A DNA stretch of 64,000 nt from Pilaira anomala (taxonomy: Eukaryota; Mucoromycota; Mucoromycetes; Mucorales; Mucoraceae): assembly GCA_025716855.1 (NCBI GenBank), contig JAIXMQ010000019.1, forward strand, positions 1-64,000, written 5' to 3'. The stretch's first letter is position 1. Each line of letters starts with the position of its first letter. Of this stretch, positions 36,206 to 48,150 are shown in pieces. The translations under genes and the position numbers were made by a program. The notes under the pieces were generated by a model that did no database searches, was not told where the DNA came from, and saw only the letters and a program-made list of their open reading frames with translations.

Positions 36206-36712
36206 ATTAGATATAGCTCTTTTCTTACATAGGTAATATAGAAAGCAGAAATAGCCATACTTAATTGTTTTGGAGATAACTAGAGAAATATAAATATATA
36301 TTAATTAACTACTTTTTTTTTTTTTTTTTATTGTACCGAAAAAAAAATTATGGCCCTTACATTTAAATCATCTTGAATGCCTGCTAACCTATATAATACA
36401 AAATAATTTTTTTTTTTTTTTTAATCAATCAAACAAAAAAAAAAAAAAAAAAAAAAAAAAATATCTTAACTACACAAAAGCAACAAATAAAAAAAAAAAA
36501 AAGACACTTTACGTTGCGTTACCAATATTAGCACGATCAAGAAAATCAACAAAATAGAAAACACAAAAGAGAGGCATGATACGAATATCCAATGCTCTCA
36601 GGATCTTCTTTTCTTCCTCTTCTCTATTTGGAATATTTAATATAGAGTTCTTGTCTTGTGGGAACTCTTCTGATGAGATTGCTTCATTGGCTGTATTTGA
36701 TTTTTCAAGCAT
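34615..36712 (-). CDS. MFS permease, anion:cation symporter (Dal5/Tna1-like) family
   Basis: The protein has 474 aa from nine exons: 36513-36712, 36361-36388, 36229-36279, 36000-36151, 35262-35911, 35125-35172, 34910-35053, 34705-34838 and 34615-34632. All phases fit. Motifs of the ACS family appear in order: RALDIRIMPLF, FLDRANIGNATLAGIQDDLN, ISAFYITYIIFEVPSNIILK, VCRLLLGAAESGYVPGILY, the central loop, and the short terminal FRYYY, which matches the FRYXL-type C-termini of this family. About twelve membrane spans are expected. Substrates in the family include allantoate, nicotinate, biotin, pantothenate and others, so the exact cargo is unknown. The last coding exon has only 18 nt; without it the protein would end on intron sequence. 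Confidence 0.87.
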
Positions 36713-37470
36713 AGTTAATATAAAATTGTAAATAAAAGAAAGAAAGAAAGAAAGAGAGATTATGTATGTTGTAAAAGAGCTTATATTTATTTCAATTGCA
36801 TTTTAAAGGGGGCGATCTCTATTTTTTTTTTTTTTTTTTTTTTTGAAGACAGTAAATCATGTGGGGATTGTAGTAATCTTTTGGATTTTCATACCCGAGA
36901 TAGTGTGTGTAGATAGGCTGCATTACTTGTATGTATACATTGGAGTTTTTGTGCATTGTCCTGTATTGCGCGTGCGCGTACCTGGATTATACAAAAAGTC
37001 ACCATGACAAAAAAAATAAAAGTGCGCGTCTTTTTTTTTTTTTCGAGACTCGAGTTATTAAATCATCGCGTAATAAAGAAGAAGAGTTAAACTTGTTACG
37101 GATACGATATATAGTTGTGAACACGACTTGAATATTGAAAAAAGAGTGTTACACATATAGTTATGCAAGGACAATGATAGTACGATGTGTGTTTATATGT
37201 CAATATACATTGAATGAAAGGGTGAATTTGTACTACACTACTACTTGATAGATAAAGAAGCATTCAAAGAAGACGCCTCTTTAACCCCCCATTATCCTAT
37301 ATTTATCTACGTCGTCACAAGGTCATGATTTTTTTTTTTTTTGATATAAATAAAAAAAAAAAGATTGCATCAGCTTTAAGTTTTTCTTTTTTCTTCCTTT
37401 TTTTTTTCTTTTTCTTCTCCCTTTTTTTTTTTTAAAAAAAAAAAAAGATAATCCTTTTTATTATTAAACC
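36713..37470. promoter_or_regulatory. Divergent intergenic region (MFS permease/RBR ligase)
   Basis: 758 bp with a GAAA repeat just upstream of the permease start, T runs at 36822-36844 and 37330-37342, and a poly-pyrimidine leader at 37385-37430 before the RBR gene. No recognisable gene or RNA. Confidence 0.4.
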
Positions 37471-39006
37471 ATGTTTGAAACGGAAGGATCATCTGTAGCT
37501 AGTTCATATGCAGATCAAGATGATATAGAAACCTTTGTAGATAGGTGTTCTATTTGTTTTTATGAACAACTTGATATGTGTTTAGAAGGTTGTCGAGATC
37601 AATTCTGTATTGAATGTTTTCAGAGGTAAAATAGGTCTAAAGAAGTTGTCTGTTTTTTTTAAAAAAAAAAAAAACCTGAATAAACTGATATATAAAATCA
37701 TATTAGATATATTTCAGAAGTTGTAAAGTCATCATGGGGTTTAAGTGTGACTCCTATCAGCTGTCCTGTATGCACAGAGCTTATACCTAAACATGAATGG
37801 ACTCGATACGTGCCTCAAAGTATTGTTGAAACCTATGATAAATTCAATAAACCATATCGCAGTTATATTCGAACTTGTTTACACTGTGACACTGATATAA
37901 TTCCATGTGTTTATCAAAGATCCAATAATAGGTAAGAAAAAAAAAAAAGAGAAGTCATATATATATATATATATATATATAACAGTTATATATACAAATA
38001 TAGTAAATTGTTTTGTGATTTAATGGAGAAAATGTTGAATGCTTGTCCAGATAATGAAAAACATAAGAATCATCCAGAGCATATTGCAGTTAAACGATGG
38101 ATACCTATCAACAAAAGACAAGATTGGACAGATACGAAATTACCTTCATTATACAAGAATATCATGCAAAATATAATCTCATTTGAACAAAATCATATCA
38201 ATCGTTACCAACAAAGACAGTTTGCTCGTCGTATTTCTATTGAATATTTAAATTTATGTGAGAATCCTGAAATTTGGAAACAACTTCAATTTGCTCATAT
38301 CCGTTTCTTTCGTGATATGAACTGGTAAAAAAAAAATACATATAAATGTTTATTATATATTTATATAAATTAATCACTTTTTTTTTTAAAAAAAATAGTA
38401 CAAGTTGTAATATATCCATTTGTTTACATTGTGGTTATGACACTCACCGTAATGTTGAATGTGACCAGAATATGAAGCACTTGGCTAAACATGAAAAAGA
38501 TAAAGAGATGAAAACTACGATTAAATGGAAAATGCAACACAGGTAAAAAAAAAAAAAAAAAAAAAAAAAAGAGTGATTATTATTATTATATAGTTGCCAA
38601 TATGATTTCTTTTAGTCGACAATGTCCCAATTGCTCTATTATGATTAACAGAGAAGAAGGTTGCAATAAAGTAGATTGCTCCTATTGTGGATTCTGCTTT
38701 TGTTGGGCCTGCAGATCTTCTTGGTCAGAGGTAAATGCTTACCTAATTCGTACAACCATAAATGTATTTATCATTTTTGATGTTTAGGGATGTGGGTTCT
38801 ACCGGTGCTCAAACTCTGCAGATGCTTTACACTATACTGAATCATCTGAAGAGAAAGTAAGTTTTAACTTTTCACCTTTTGTAAATATATATGTAACCAA
38901 CAACATTTTATTGAATATATATAATATATAGACTGAACTTGGTGTACCAAATATCAAAAGTATTCAAGCAAGATTAATTGTAAGCACGCCAATGGATATC
39001 GACTAA
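37471..39006 (+). CDS. RBR (RING1-IBR-RING2) E3 ubiquitin ligase
   Basis: The protein has about 373 aa from exons 37471-37625, 37707-37931, 37986-38324, 38399-38542, 38616-38730, 38788-38856 and 38932-39006. The third acceptor has an in-frame alternative 18 nt downstream. RING1 begins RCSICFYEQ and ends PISCPVC; its usual His is replaced, since the zinc loop reads CRDQFCIEC. The IBR follows (C-X2-C patterns in CTSCNISICLHCGYDTH). RING2 reads CPNCSIMINREEGCNKVDC and SYCGFCFCWAC; the Cys in EGCNKVDC is at the position of the catalytic, ubiquitin-accepting Cys of Parkin/HHARI. RBR ligases transfer ubiquitin via a HECT-like thioester. The protein is short compared with many RBRs and has no clear substrate domain (RNF14- or ARIH-type). 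Confidence 0.86.
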
Positions 39007-39252
39007 AAAGCCAAAAAAAGAAATCCAGTTTACACACTCGCTTCTGTAGATAGTATTAAAATTCCAACAACAAACTATAACTATTCATAAAAAAAAATAT
39101 ATATATTCAATTACGAAAAAAAAATGTGGGGGGGTTCAAAGGAATAATTCGATATAAAAACACATGACTTCTTACCGTATAAATTGTTAACCCGAATAAT
39201 AAATATTTTTTTTTTCTTCTTCTTCTTCTTCTCTCCTTTATTTTATTTTGAG

Positions 39253-41199
39253 ATGCTAACAAATAAAGCTATTGTGATTGCAAAAGATATTGATCTTGCT
39301 AGAACTAAAGGAAATTGGCAAGCTATACCAGAACTTGCAAGAAGATTTAAAAAGCATAATCCTAATGGTGTTGGTAAAGTTTAAAAGAGGGGTAGAAAAA
39401 GTTTTTTTTTTTTCTTATTAACAGTGTGTATAAATAGTATTGGAACAATCTATTTTAGCAGAATGTACTTTAAATGGAATACTATCTCAAAGGCCAGATA
39501 CAAAAAGAGCGTTTGAAAAAGATTCACCTAACCGTATTTCACTTACTGCACGTTTAGAACCTAATGTCCTGAAAACTGTTCAACAACAACTCTTGAACGC
39601 TTTAGAAGATAGAGACTCTTCTACCGAAACTAAGCTCTATAAACAAGTAAAGAAAAAAAGAAAAAAAAAAGTCATGGAATAGAAATAAGGAATTAGAAAA
39701 CTTTGAACTCACGTATATCGTACCTTATTTTTTTTAATAGATGTCAATTATTATACTAGCACAAACATATTTTGAAACTGGACAGTACATGGATACTTTA
39801 CAGACTTTAAAAGATGTTCATATCCGTCCTGATGCAAGTGCTGGGTACGCTTATACACTTTATTTACAATCAATTGTTATGAAAGGTATATTACAACAAA
39901 GAAACAAAAAATATACATATTGCTATTATAATTCTAATTCGTTATTTATTTATTTTTGGTTTTTTTTAGCCGTATCATTGGAATTATTAAAGGAAGAAGA
40001 AGAGGCTTTAGAAGGATATGCAAGTATAGTTTCATTTGTAAACGGAAGTGCCAATTTAACTGAACGCGGTCTAGTTGAATGGGCTGAAAAGGGGCTCTAC
40101 AGAGCTACACTTTTTGCATTAAGCGACAGGTTTGTGTAACAATATTCATTTTTAAAGTTTTTTTTTTTTTTTTTTTTACTTATATTCAATATAGTTGTCG
40201 ATTGGCAGGTGTATCTTTAACCATGAGTTTCATCAGAGCTTATCAAAAGACATGTTCTTCTCAATCAAGTACATGGCGTATTTATAAACGATTGGTTGTA
40301 ACTCAGTATTCCTTATCTTATTTAGCTAATATTTATAAAGCGGATGCTTATTTACCACCGGTTGATTATCGGGAAACAGAAGAAGGAAGACAATTAAGCG
40401 AGTAAAGTGTAAATAATTTTTTTTGGGGGGTTGTGGATGTTATATATATATATATATATATATAAAGAAGAAATTAACTTGTTAACTCTACTTAGAACCG
40501 AATTTGAAGAAGCGTGTCGTGCTTATCATCATCAACTGTTCAGTATTGAAATCATGCAATTACATACAGTATATGAAAAACTAGTTTATTCGATGACACA
40601 TTTCCCACGTTCAGGACAAATGAATACCATCGTATTGGATTTCATTGACCGTTTAGCGCTTGATTTTGCATTGATTGGTGGAACAGAGACAGAGAAGAGA
40701 GGTTTTGTGGAGGTTTTGAATCGAGCTTCATTAAGAACTTTTAATTCACCTTGTGTCATTCGACACTTATTTCATGCTTTGGTTAATTTAGGTGATTATG
40801 AAGAGGCTGAACATGCCTTAAAAACATACCTTTATTTAGTCGGTCTAGAGTCAAGGACGAACGTAGATGCAAGATCTACCACAGTTGCCTTGGTCTCAGA
40901 TCCTACAGGCTTGGATGCTCCTATACCAGATCATCAGGTAGAGGCTTTGGCAATTGCACAAAAGAAACAGGATGATCCTCAACAAAGAAAAGAAACCGCA
41001 AAAGATAAAATAAATGTATTGACAACAGCTGTTAAAATGTATTGTCAAGAGTTATCCAAGGGAACAGAAGCTGTGGCAGCTGCAGAGTTAGGTTATCGTG
41101 TTTATACGGAAGAAAATTGTGTTGAATTGGATGCCCAAGTGCATCGTGCCTTGGGTGTCTCGTATGGATTCTTGGCTAGTCAAAGTAAATACAAATATA

Positions 41200-41259
<60 letters not shown>

Positions 41260-42793
41260 TTCTATAACATAATATTAAATCTTTTTTTAAATAGCATTTG
41301 ATCGTACACTTCGACCAGAATATCATAAGAAGGCATTAAAGGCATTATATAAATCACTCGAGATGGACAAAGAGAGTTGGGAGACATGTTATCAATTGGC
41401 ATTACAATTAGCAGAGATGCGAGATATAATTGGAGCCGTCCCAATGATTTCCAGATCTTTACAACTAAATTCAGCTTACTTACCTTCTTGGCATTTATTA
41501 GCACTTTTATGTACATGTCCTGTAAAAGAAAGCATGACACAAGCACTCAAGACATGTGAGCTAGCTCTAGAAGAAGCATCTGATGTCATCAAGGATAATT
41601 GGGTGGATTTCAGTGAAGAGGTCGGACAGTACATACTGTTACAGATGACACATACATTACTTGTAGGTCGTGTGCATGGACCTGAAGAAGCATCTGTATC
41701 ACAAGAAAGATTATTCCAAATGTTTGGAAAGATTTTGGTACCTGAACTTATACCAGATTCCGCTAGCTCAAATATGTTGCATGAATCCATATCCCAGGGA
41801 AATGCAAGGTACGGTATGGTCCTTTCAGGTTCATTAGGAAATATCGAGCCTAGTATATCTTCTTCTTCTGCAGAGAAAATTACGCGTGGAAGAAGTGCAA
41901 GTAACGCAAGTACCTTTACAACAAGGTCCGTATCCTCTTTCACTGGTCGGAAATTACATTTAGCAGAGATGTTTGATACAGGTAGTGCCAAATCCGTCAA
42001 GAATGGAACAATCACAAATAAGATGTTGGATCCAAAAAGTTTAGTACGAAAGGATATCAGTCACGGTAATAAATGATTTTTTTTAAAAAAAAAAAAAATT
42101 ATATATATATAAAAAGAAGCTCATTTTATTTAGCTGGTACAACAGGATCTTTAGCTTCTTTTCAAAGTAATACATCAAGTACACGTCAAACACTATTAGA
42201 ACATGCTACCGAGCTATTAAGGCCTACTACTTTAGCTAGATTAGAACATCAAAGGTCTTGCAAGATATTATGTGATTTATGGTTATTGTCTGCAGAAGGC
42301 TTTTTACATCATGGCAAAATTGAAGAAGCCTTAAAGGCAGTGGGAGAAGCAGAGAATGTGGACTGGACTACACATGCAGGTGTTTGGTGTTTATTAGGAA
42401 GAATTCGATTAGCACAGAAACAACCTCAGAAAGCTATCATTGCCTTTCAAAAGGGACTTGTGACAAAGCCAAGTGATGTGACTTGTAGAGTTTGGTTGGC
42501 AAAGACCTATATAGAATTAGGTGATCTTGAAATTGCTGAAGGTATTTTGGAAGCAGTTACGAAAGAAAACGGTTGGGATAATTCTGCAGCTTGGTAAGCC
42601 TAAATGTTTTTATATATATATATATATATACATAGAAACTGATGAATTGATACTTTTCATTAGGTATTATTTAGGGGAAATTTATAGACAAACAGATCGT
42701 ATGGATAGAACAAAAGATTGTTTCTTTTATGCTTTGGAGTTGGAAAGTACAACACCTATTCAATCTTTTACGGTCTTGCCTCGTGTTGTATAG
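39253..42793 (+). CDS. YPP1: TTC7/Ypp1-like TPR protein, PI4KIII-alpha (Stt4) complex subunit
   Basis: The protein has 963 aa from nine exons: 39253-39373, 39438-39646, 39741-39885, 39970-40129, 40195-40401, 40496-41184, 41295-42065, 42134-42593 and 42664-42793; junction phases all agree. It is an alpha-solenoid of TPR units: the N-terminal DLARTKGNWQAIPELARRFK, the block KRLVVTQYSLSYLANIYKAD, and C-terminal repeats (GRIRLAQKQPQKAIIAFQKG, WLAKTYIELGDLEIAEGILE, YYLGEIYRQTDRMDRTKDCF). This layout is that of TTC7 and yeast Ypp1, the scaffold that holds Stt4/PI4KA with Efr3 at the plasma membrane for PI4P synthesis. A low-complexity Ser-rich loop (about 690-760) lies before the last repeats. A weak GTTTGT donor is used after exon 4. 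A GA microsatellite (41205-41256) lies in an intron. Confidence 0.82.
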
Positions 42794-43587
42794 TGATTTT
42801 TTTTATTTATTTATTTTATAAATAAAATAGACTTTGTTTTTAGAGTTATTATATATAAAGTTTCTTGTTGTTGATACCATCATTAGAAATAATTAAAGTC
42901 ATTCCTCGAATATGAAACTTGAAACTCATCCTCTTCAAGATATAGAAAGATCTATTTATTTCGTTAACTACCCAAATATGCAAAATAAAGTGTGTGACAA
43001 AAAGCAAAATTTTATACTTATTATTATTAACTATCTATTTAAAACGTACCTCTGACTAAATCGAAATACATTTTGTTGACTATTGATAAATATCTTCTTC
43101 TCTACTAGCTAGTTTATTACGGGTAAATTTATGCAGCAAATCATCGAAATGGTGTTACCTTAAAAGAGACAAAAGTTGAGGGTTACACACAATTATCGAC
43201 CAGTGTTATTTATCCGCTTTTTTTTTTTTTTTTTAATTCTATTGCGGCTGAACTCTAGACCAAATGTCTTGGTCCCTGTCCTTTGTTACCGGTCTATATA
43301 ATAATAAGTATAAACACGTATTACATATTTTTTAAAGTTGTATTATTTATTATTTTCACACACACTCAGAACTTTGGATAAAGCTAAAATTTTATACTAT
43401 ACTCAACGCCCCCTAAAAATCACAAAAAAAAAAAAAAAAGCTTAGCCAATGTGTGTAGTATGCACTTCAGTTTGTTGCAAATAAAAAGGAAATAGATAGT
43501 ATATAGAAATACAAAAATCTCGGTAGAAAAAAAGATAACGAGAACTCACGTTATCTATGCTCTGGTTGTACATACATTAAAGTGGTG

Positions 43588-43622
<35 letters not shown>

Positions 43623-44038
43623 AAACGGAACAAGTGAAAATCCCAAAATACTAGGAAACAAGAGAATCTCGGTTTACTTTTTTTTTTTTTTACCTAATTT
43701 TAGTTTGCCACTACTATAAAAATATTCAAGATACTTCAAGTTACTTCAGGTTAGCTTGCATAAATAAGTAGAAACAACCAATCATAATATGATACTAAAT
43801 CGAAATTGTTTGTATAACTACTTACACATTACGCGTTTAGAAAATGCGTTTCAAACAGCATACATAACCTGTAAATGCTGGTTTGTACAACAAGTACAAG
43901 AAAAGTTCGAGAATAAAAAATAAAATAAAAGCATATAGAAATTCAGAGAGAGAAAAAAAAAAAAACGGTTTATTTAAAGTGAATACGTGATATGTTTTTT
44001 TATACAAATTATACTAGAATATTTATAGCACCAGTAAT
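42794..44038. other. Intergenic between two convergent gene ends; no feature seen
   Basis: 1.25 kb. Contains a T run of about 32 nt at 43590-43621 and several shorter runs. No ORF with family support, tRNA or snoRNA was recognised. Confidence 0.4.
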
Positions 44039-44564
44039 TTAGGCGGGGGTAAATTGAACGTAAAGATGAACTTCACCGTGGTTGCTCAAACCCATCTTGG
44101 TAGGCAACTTGATCCAGGTATCAATAGGTTGACCACTGAAGGCTTCTTCGAGATCGAACTTGGCATCTCCGATATCATCAGTACCAATCTTATCCTTATC
44201 AAGAACGTTGATATAGAGCTTCTTCTTACGACCTTCAGCCATGTTGAAAGTGAAAGTTTGGTTCCAAACGGGGTCATTACAGTTTTCAACTACAGAAGTC
44301 TTTTGCTTGTAGTCTTCGTCAATCCATAATTCACTAGAATAAGCTATTAGAACAAATTTTCTATACATACACAAACACACCAATTATTATTACTTACACG
44401 AAAGGATCATTCTTTCCCATAAAGTCTTCACCGTGAAGCTTACGAGCTTCGACTAAAAAATGACACGCGTCAATATACTGATATCAAAAAAAAAGGGGAA
44501 GAGGGGAAAAGTAATACTTACTGACAGTAACGCTAAGAACACCGGCGGGGGTTTTGGAGAACAT
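44039..44564 (-). CDS. Small single C2-domain protein, 130 aa
   Basis: Three exons: 44522-44564, 44398-44452 and 44039-44333. The protein is almost only a C2 domain: start MFSKTPAGVLSVTVIEARKL, loop 1 GEDFMGKNDPFVELWID, then VVENCNDPVWNQTFTFNMAE, loop 3 LDKDKIGTDDIGDAKFDLEE and the end GEVHLYVQFTPA. The Asp residues of the Ca2+-binding loops (NDPF, DKDKIGTDD) are largely present, so Ca2+-dependent membrane binding is plausible. Similar small C2 proteins are common in fungi and plants and act in stress or membrane signalling; no specific role can be given. Codon use is the strongly biased kind (GTT, AAG, CCC mix), which hints at high expression. Strand and introns are certain from the intact fold. 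Confidence 0.87.
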
Positions 44565-45633
44565 TTTTAGATAATTATTTTATTTCAAATAGTTTGAATG
44601 AAGAAAAAAAAAAAAGTAAACAAGAAAACTTGAGCTCTTTTTATACCTTTTTTTTTTTTGAATTTTCTGTTTTTCTAAATGTAATGCACCAAATTACCTA
44701 TTTTAGTTTGTTAACCGAAATAAGATTCCGACAGCATACTTTACTACATAAAAGCCCAATAAGCTAAATTTAGATTATTAAAAAAAGTATGAAAATGACG
44801 TATGTTTTATTTTAAACTATTTTACTTTTTTTTTCTATTTGAAAAAACTTGATCTCATTTTTAGTTGAATCAGAAACGCGTAAATTTTTGACAACTAAAA
44901 CATATGAAAGCAGTATTATATTTATGAAAACAAAAAGGATACTCATAAAAAAACACGAAACAGTACGTTAAATGTTTCTTTGTGCGACTTTAACGTACAG
45001 CTGAAAATATTTTACAGTGCTTTATAAATGATATAATTATATAACAACGGTTAATAGGACCTTCTACCCGCGTCTGTATTTAATCAAATAACAAGTTTAT
45101 GCCGTAATCACCTCTACTCGCTTTAACACACAAAAATTACATTTACTCTTTTTCTTTTCGGCAAAACGTAAAAGAGGGAGTTTTTTTTTTCTTTTATTTA
45201 ATATCTTAACTTGATATAGATACAATCGCTTTGAAAGGTAACGCAATGCCATTTTATTAAATCATTTAGTATGATTTTCTGTAGAATATCGTCATGAATT
45301 CTAAATACTAAGATTTTACTGCATTACTTCTTGGAACTAAATGACCACGGGACAACTATATATCACATTAAGAAATTATGCCTGACCTTGTTACACAATA
45401 TGTCTTTTTTTTATTACAACAACATTGCCTCACAAATTAATTGGAATAACCAAAGTATGTATTATGATAACAACATATAAAGATTTATTTGAATTACATG
45501 TAAAAAGTTTTTTTTTTATATAATAAAGTATTATTTGAATGTAAAAAGAAAGGATTGATGATTTCATAATATGATGATTTTTTTTTTAGTATAGTATTTA
45601 CAAGTTTTTTTTTTTTTTTGGGCGGGAAAAAGA
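44565..45633. other. Intergenic; promoter of the C2 gene on the left
   Basis: 1.07 kb. An A-rich leader and a TATACC/TTTTTATA stretch near 44640-44648 could belong to the C2 gene promoter on the minus strand. The remainder is AT-rich with no gene seen. Confidence 0.4.
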
Positions 45634-46184
45634 CTAGTTTTGAATATCGTGTTGGTTCAACATGACAGGGCTCAGTTTTTCGCAAAGGGTAGAATTATAT
45701 GACGAACAACTGATAGGCGCTCTCAATGTCAAATAATCGTGACTTTGACCAGCTGATGATACTGACAAAGAAGATACAAGTGGTTTTTGTAAGATAGGTC
45801 TTTCATCATCGGGTGTAGGTGGAAATGAGTCAAAATACATGGCAGCAAGGTCTGTACTACAGATACTACTACTGCTACTTTCTTTACGAGAAAGAGGTTG
45901 TAGAGGTGGTGTCCTCATTGAGTCAACAACCAATTGTACAGTATCGATACCATATTCTTGTTTCTGTCTTAATTCTTCAACAAATGCTGTAGGTAAAAAG
46001 TTATGTACTGTGACATCTTGTTTACGACATACTTCAGAACAGTATACAGAATTCTATATATATATATATAACAATTATCATAGTTATTGATAAACGAGAT
46101 ATATGTCATTTTCAACAATTTTACACCTACCGAAAATGGACTAACTGCGCAGTCGCAAAAAGTACACCAATTTGTATCACTCAT
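45634..46184 (-). CDS. Ecl1-family (life-span regulatory factor) small zinc-binding protein
   Basis: The protein has 157 aa from exons 46131-46184 and 45634-46053. It begins MSDTNWCTFCDCAVSPFSNS, then VYCSEVCRKQD. This is the hallmark N-terminal cysteine motif (WCXXCD..I..S...YCS..CR.QD) of the fungal Ecl1/Ecl2/Ecl3 proteins. These are small nuclear factors that extend chronological life span in fission yeast on nutrient limitation and bind zinc. The rest is Ser/Pro-rich (SRKESSSSSICSTDL, PPTPDDERP) and disordered, as in other fungal homologues. A TATA repeat and poly-T region mark the intron end. The function in this fungus is inferred from family only; the motif match is strong but the C-terminus is unconserved. 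Confidence 0.72.
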
Positions 46185-47500
46185 AATTCGTTGTAAAAGA
46201 AAGAAATTATAAGAACAGATTTGCTTTTTTTTTTGACAGGTACAACTGCAAATATTTTTTTTTTTTAAAAAAAAAGGGTTCAAGTAATATTATTATATGA
46301 TTAAATTATAGGGTAAGAAAAAGAGAAAGGGAAAAAACAGAATATTTTGCTTTATGGCGTGTTTAAGTTATTAGACATATTGGATGAAACCCAATAAAAT
46401 GATGAATAATCGACATGCGATTCATATAAAAGCCAATAGGAATTCTCACCGGCCTTTTCCTTCCTATGGACTAGATTATGTAAAAAAAAAAAAAAATGGA
46501 ACTTTTCGAATTAAATGATAATTGTATTTTCCATCTCTAAGCCCCTTATAATAAATAACTCGGGTATTTTTTAAATTAAATGAAAAAGAATCAAAAGCAA
46601 GAGAGAAGCCTGTATTATTCATGTTATTATTTTGAAATAACTACAAATCATCCGGTACTTTATGTTTTGGCGTCGGATATACAACATAAATAAAGTGTTC
46701 TAAAAATAAAAAGCTTTTTGGTCGCATGAAAGAGAAAATATCATTACGGCGTGCAAAAATACGTGTTCTACACGTTTTTGAAAAAAAAACTAATAAATTT
46801 CACTCCTTGATACATGCTTTTTCTGACAAGAAAAGACTGAAAATATGAAATCTCTTCCTTCAAATAGTCATACCAGTTACGGAAGCTACAGTCAGGCGCT
46901 ATCTCTCTCTCTTTTTTTTTTCAAATCGGCCGAGCTATTTCAAAGTCGATTTTGACATTACCTCCAAGGATACGAATCTCATCTAGATTTGTAAATATAA
47001 CACCGTTGAAACTCGGAAGACGTGTAAAAATATTACTTGCGTTGGTATTATTATCCCATCATGAACATCTGGATGGATGGAAAGATAAAACAGAATTTTC
47101 GAGAATCAATTCCTACTACAGTAGAAGAATTGCCTTTTCAACTAAAAGCTCGCTTGAATATGAATTGAACTTGGGAAACAGAGCAATAAGCTGTCATCTT
47201 GGAGAAAAAAACTTCAACAATCATTAGAGTCAAAACCTACAAGGAGTTGATCCAAGCTTATTGGCAGACATTGTAGGTGAACGATGTGAAAGCTGTCATA
47301 TATTAGTTATTGATATCAACCACAGTCTGGCTCTGAGAGCCATCAAAGAGATACCTGTATTTTCACCAGTAATTGAGAAAGAATGAATGCATTTTTTGGG
47401 AAAAGTTCATTACTATTTTTGGAAAAATCTTTTTATTTAATTGAATATCTGGAGATCAAAGTTTTTCTTCCGTAGTTAAGCAACGTTGAAAGAATGATAC
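46185..47500. other. Intergenic to accessory boundary; no intact gene
   Basis: 1.3 kb. The first 700 bp are plain AT-rich intergenic DNA. From about 46940 broken coding-like stretches appear (for example FVNITPLKLGRRVK and, in another frame, GERCESCHILVIDINHSL near 47280-47330), which I cannot assign. The sequence TACAGTCAGGCGC at 46888 resembles the end of a Tc1/mariner inverted repeat and may be related to the transposase pseudogene to the right. Confidence 0.4.
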
Positions 47501-47539
47501 AGAATGTCTACTCCAGCCCTGACAATCTTGTAGAAGTTA

Positions 47540-48150
47540 CTTCTGAACATGCCTTTAGAATTCTAAGAGTTAATATGTCTTCTCTCTTCACACCAAATTT
47601 CACCTTCGACCAAAAACTCTTCAATAGAGTTTAAAAAAGCCGAGTAAGGTGGAATATATAAACATTTATAACCTCTGTCTTCAATTCATTTTCTCATTGT
47701 TCCTGGCTTAACTATGAATAGGAGCATTATCCATAACGATATAATGCCCTTTCAGATTGTTCCTATCTAAAACATCCATTACATTACTCAAGTAACCCAA
47801 GTAATGCTCAAGTAGGAACAATAGACTTGCGGGCTTTCCTTTCTTTGACCAGCCTCGAGAACGACTTATATGAAGATTAAAACCAGCTTCGTCAAGGAAA
47901 ACACAGTTTTTTTTTCGAAGTCTATATCATTATTTGCCATCCATTCTAAAACTGCTTCTCGCCTCTTGAGCTTAATTTCTTCTGAGTTTCGCTTTTCAGG
48001 AAGCTTTTTCAAGTCTCTTAAAAACTCAGGACGCGCAGTGCTTACGAACAAAGTTATAGAAGGCCGTTTTGCTTATTTTAAGCTCAGGGTAAATGCTTCT
48101 AAAAGACTGGTATCTTATTTGTTCTAGAGTTGTAGTAGGGACCTGACTGT
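47540..48150 (-). pseudogene. Broken Tc1/IS630-type DDE transposase
   Basis: Read on the minus strand, the pieces of a DDE_3 transposase appear in order. A helical N-terminal part (TTTLEQIRYQSFRSIYPELK, KTAFYNFVRK) and RPEFLRDLKKLPEKRNSEE come first. The first catalytic Asp follows in CVFLDEAGFNLHISRSRGWS (about 47850-47910), the second in GHYIVMDNAPIHS (about 47730-47770) and the third acidic position in YIPPYSAFLNSIEEF (about 47610-47660). The frame changes at about 48040 and at an A run near 47905, and stops lie after IHS, so the gene is dead. The DNA-binding N-terminus is mostly missing. Family call from motif spacing; subfamily not assigned. Confidence 0.8.

Noticed and set aside
41476..42015. 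Minus-strand ORF of 179 aa inside the TTC7 gene
   Set aside because: Antisense reading of a conserved TPR-protein exon; no domain, and the plus-strand exon is clearly coding.
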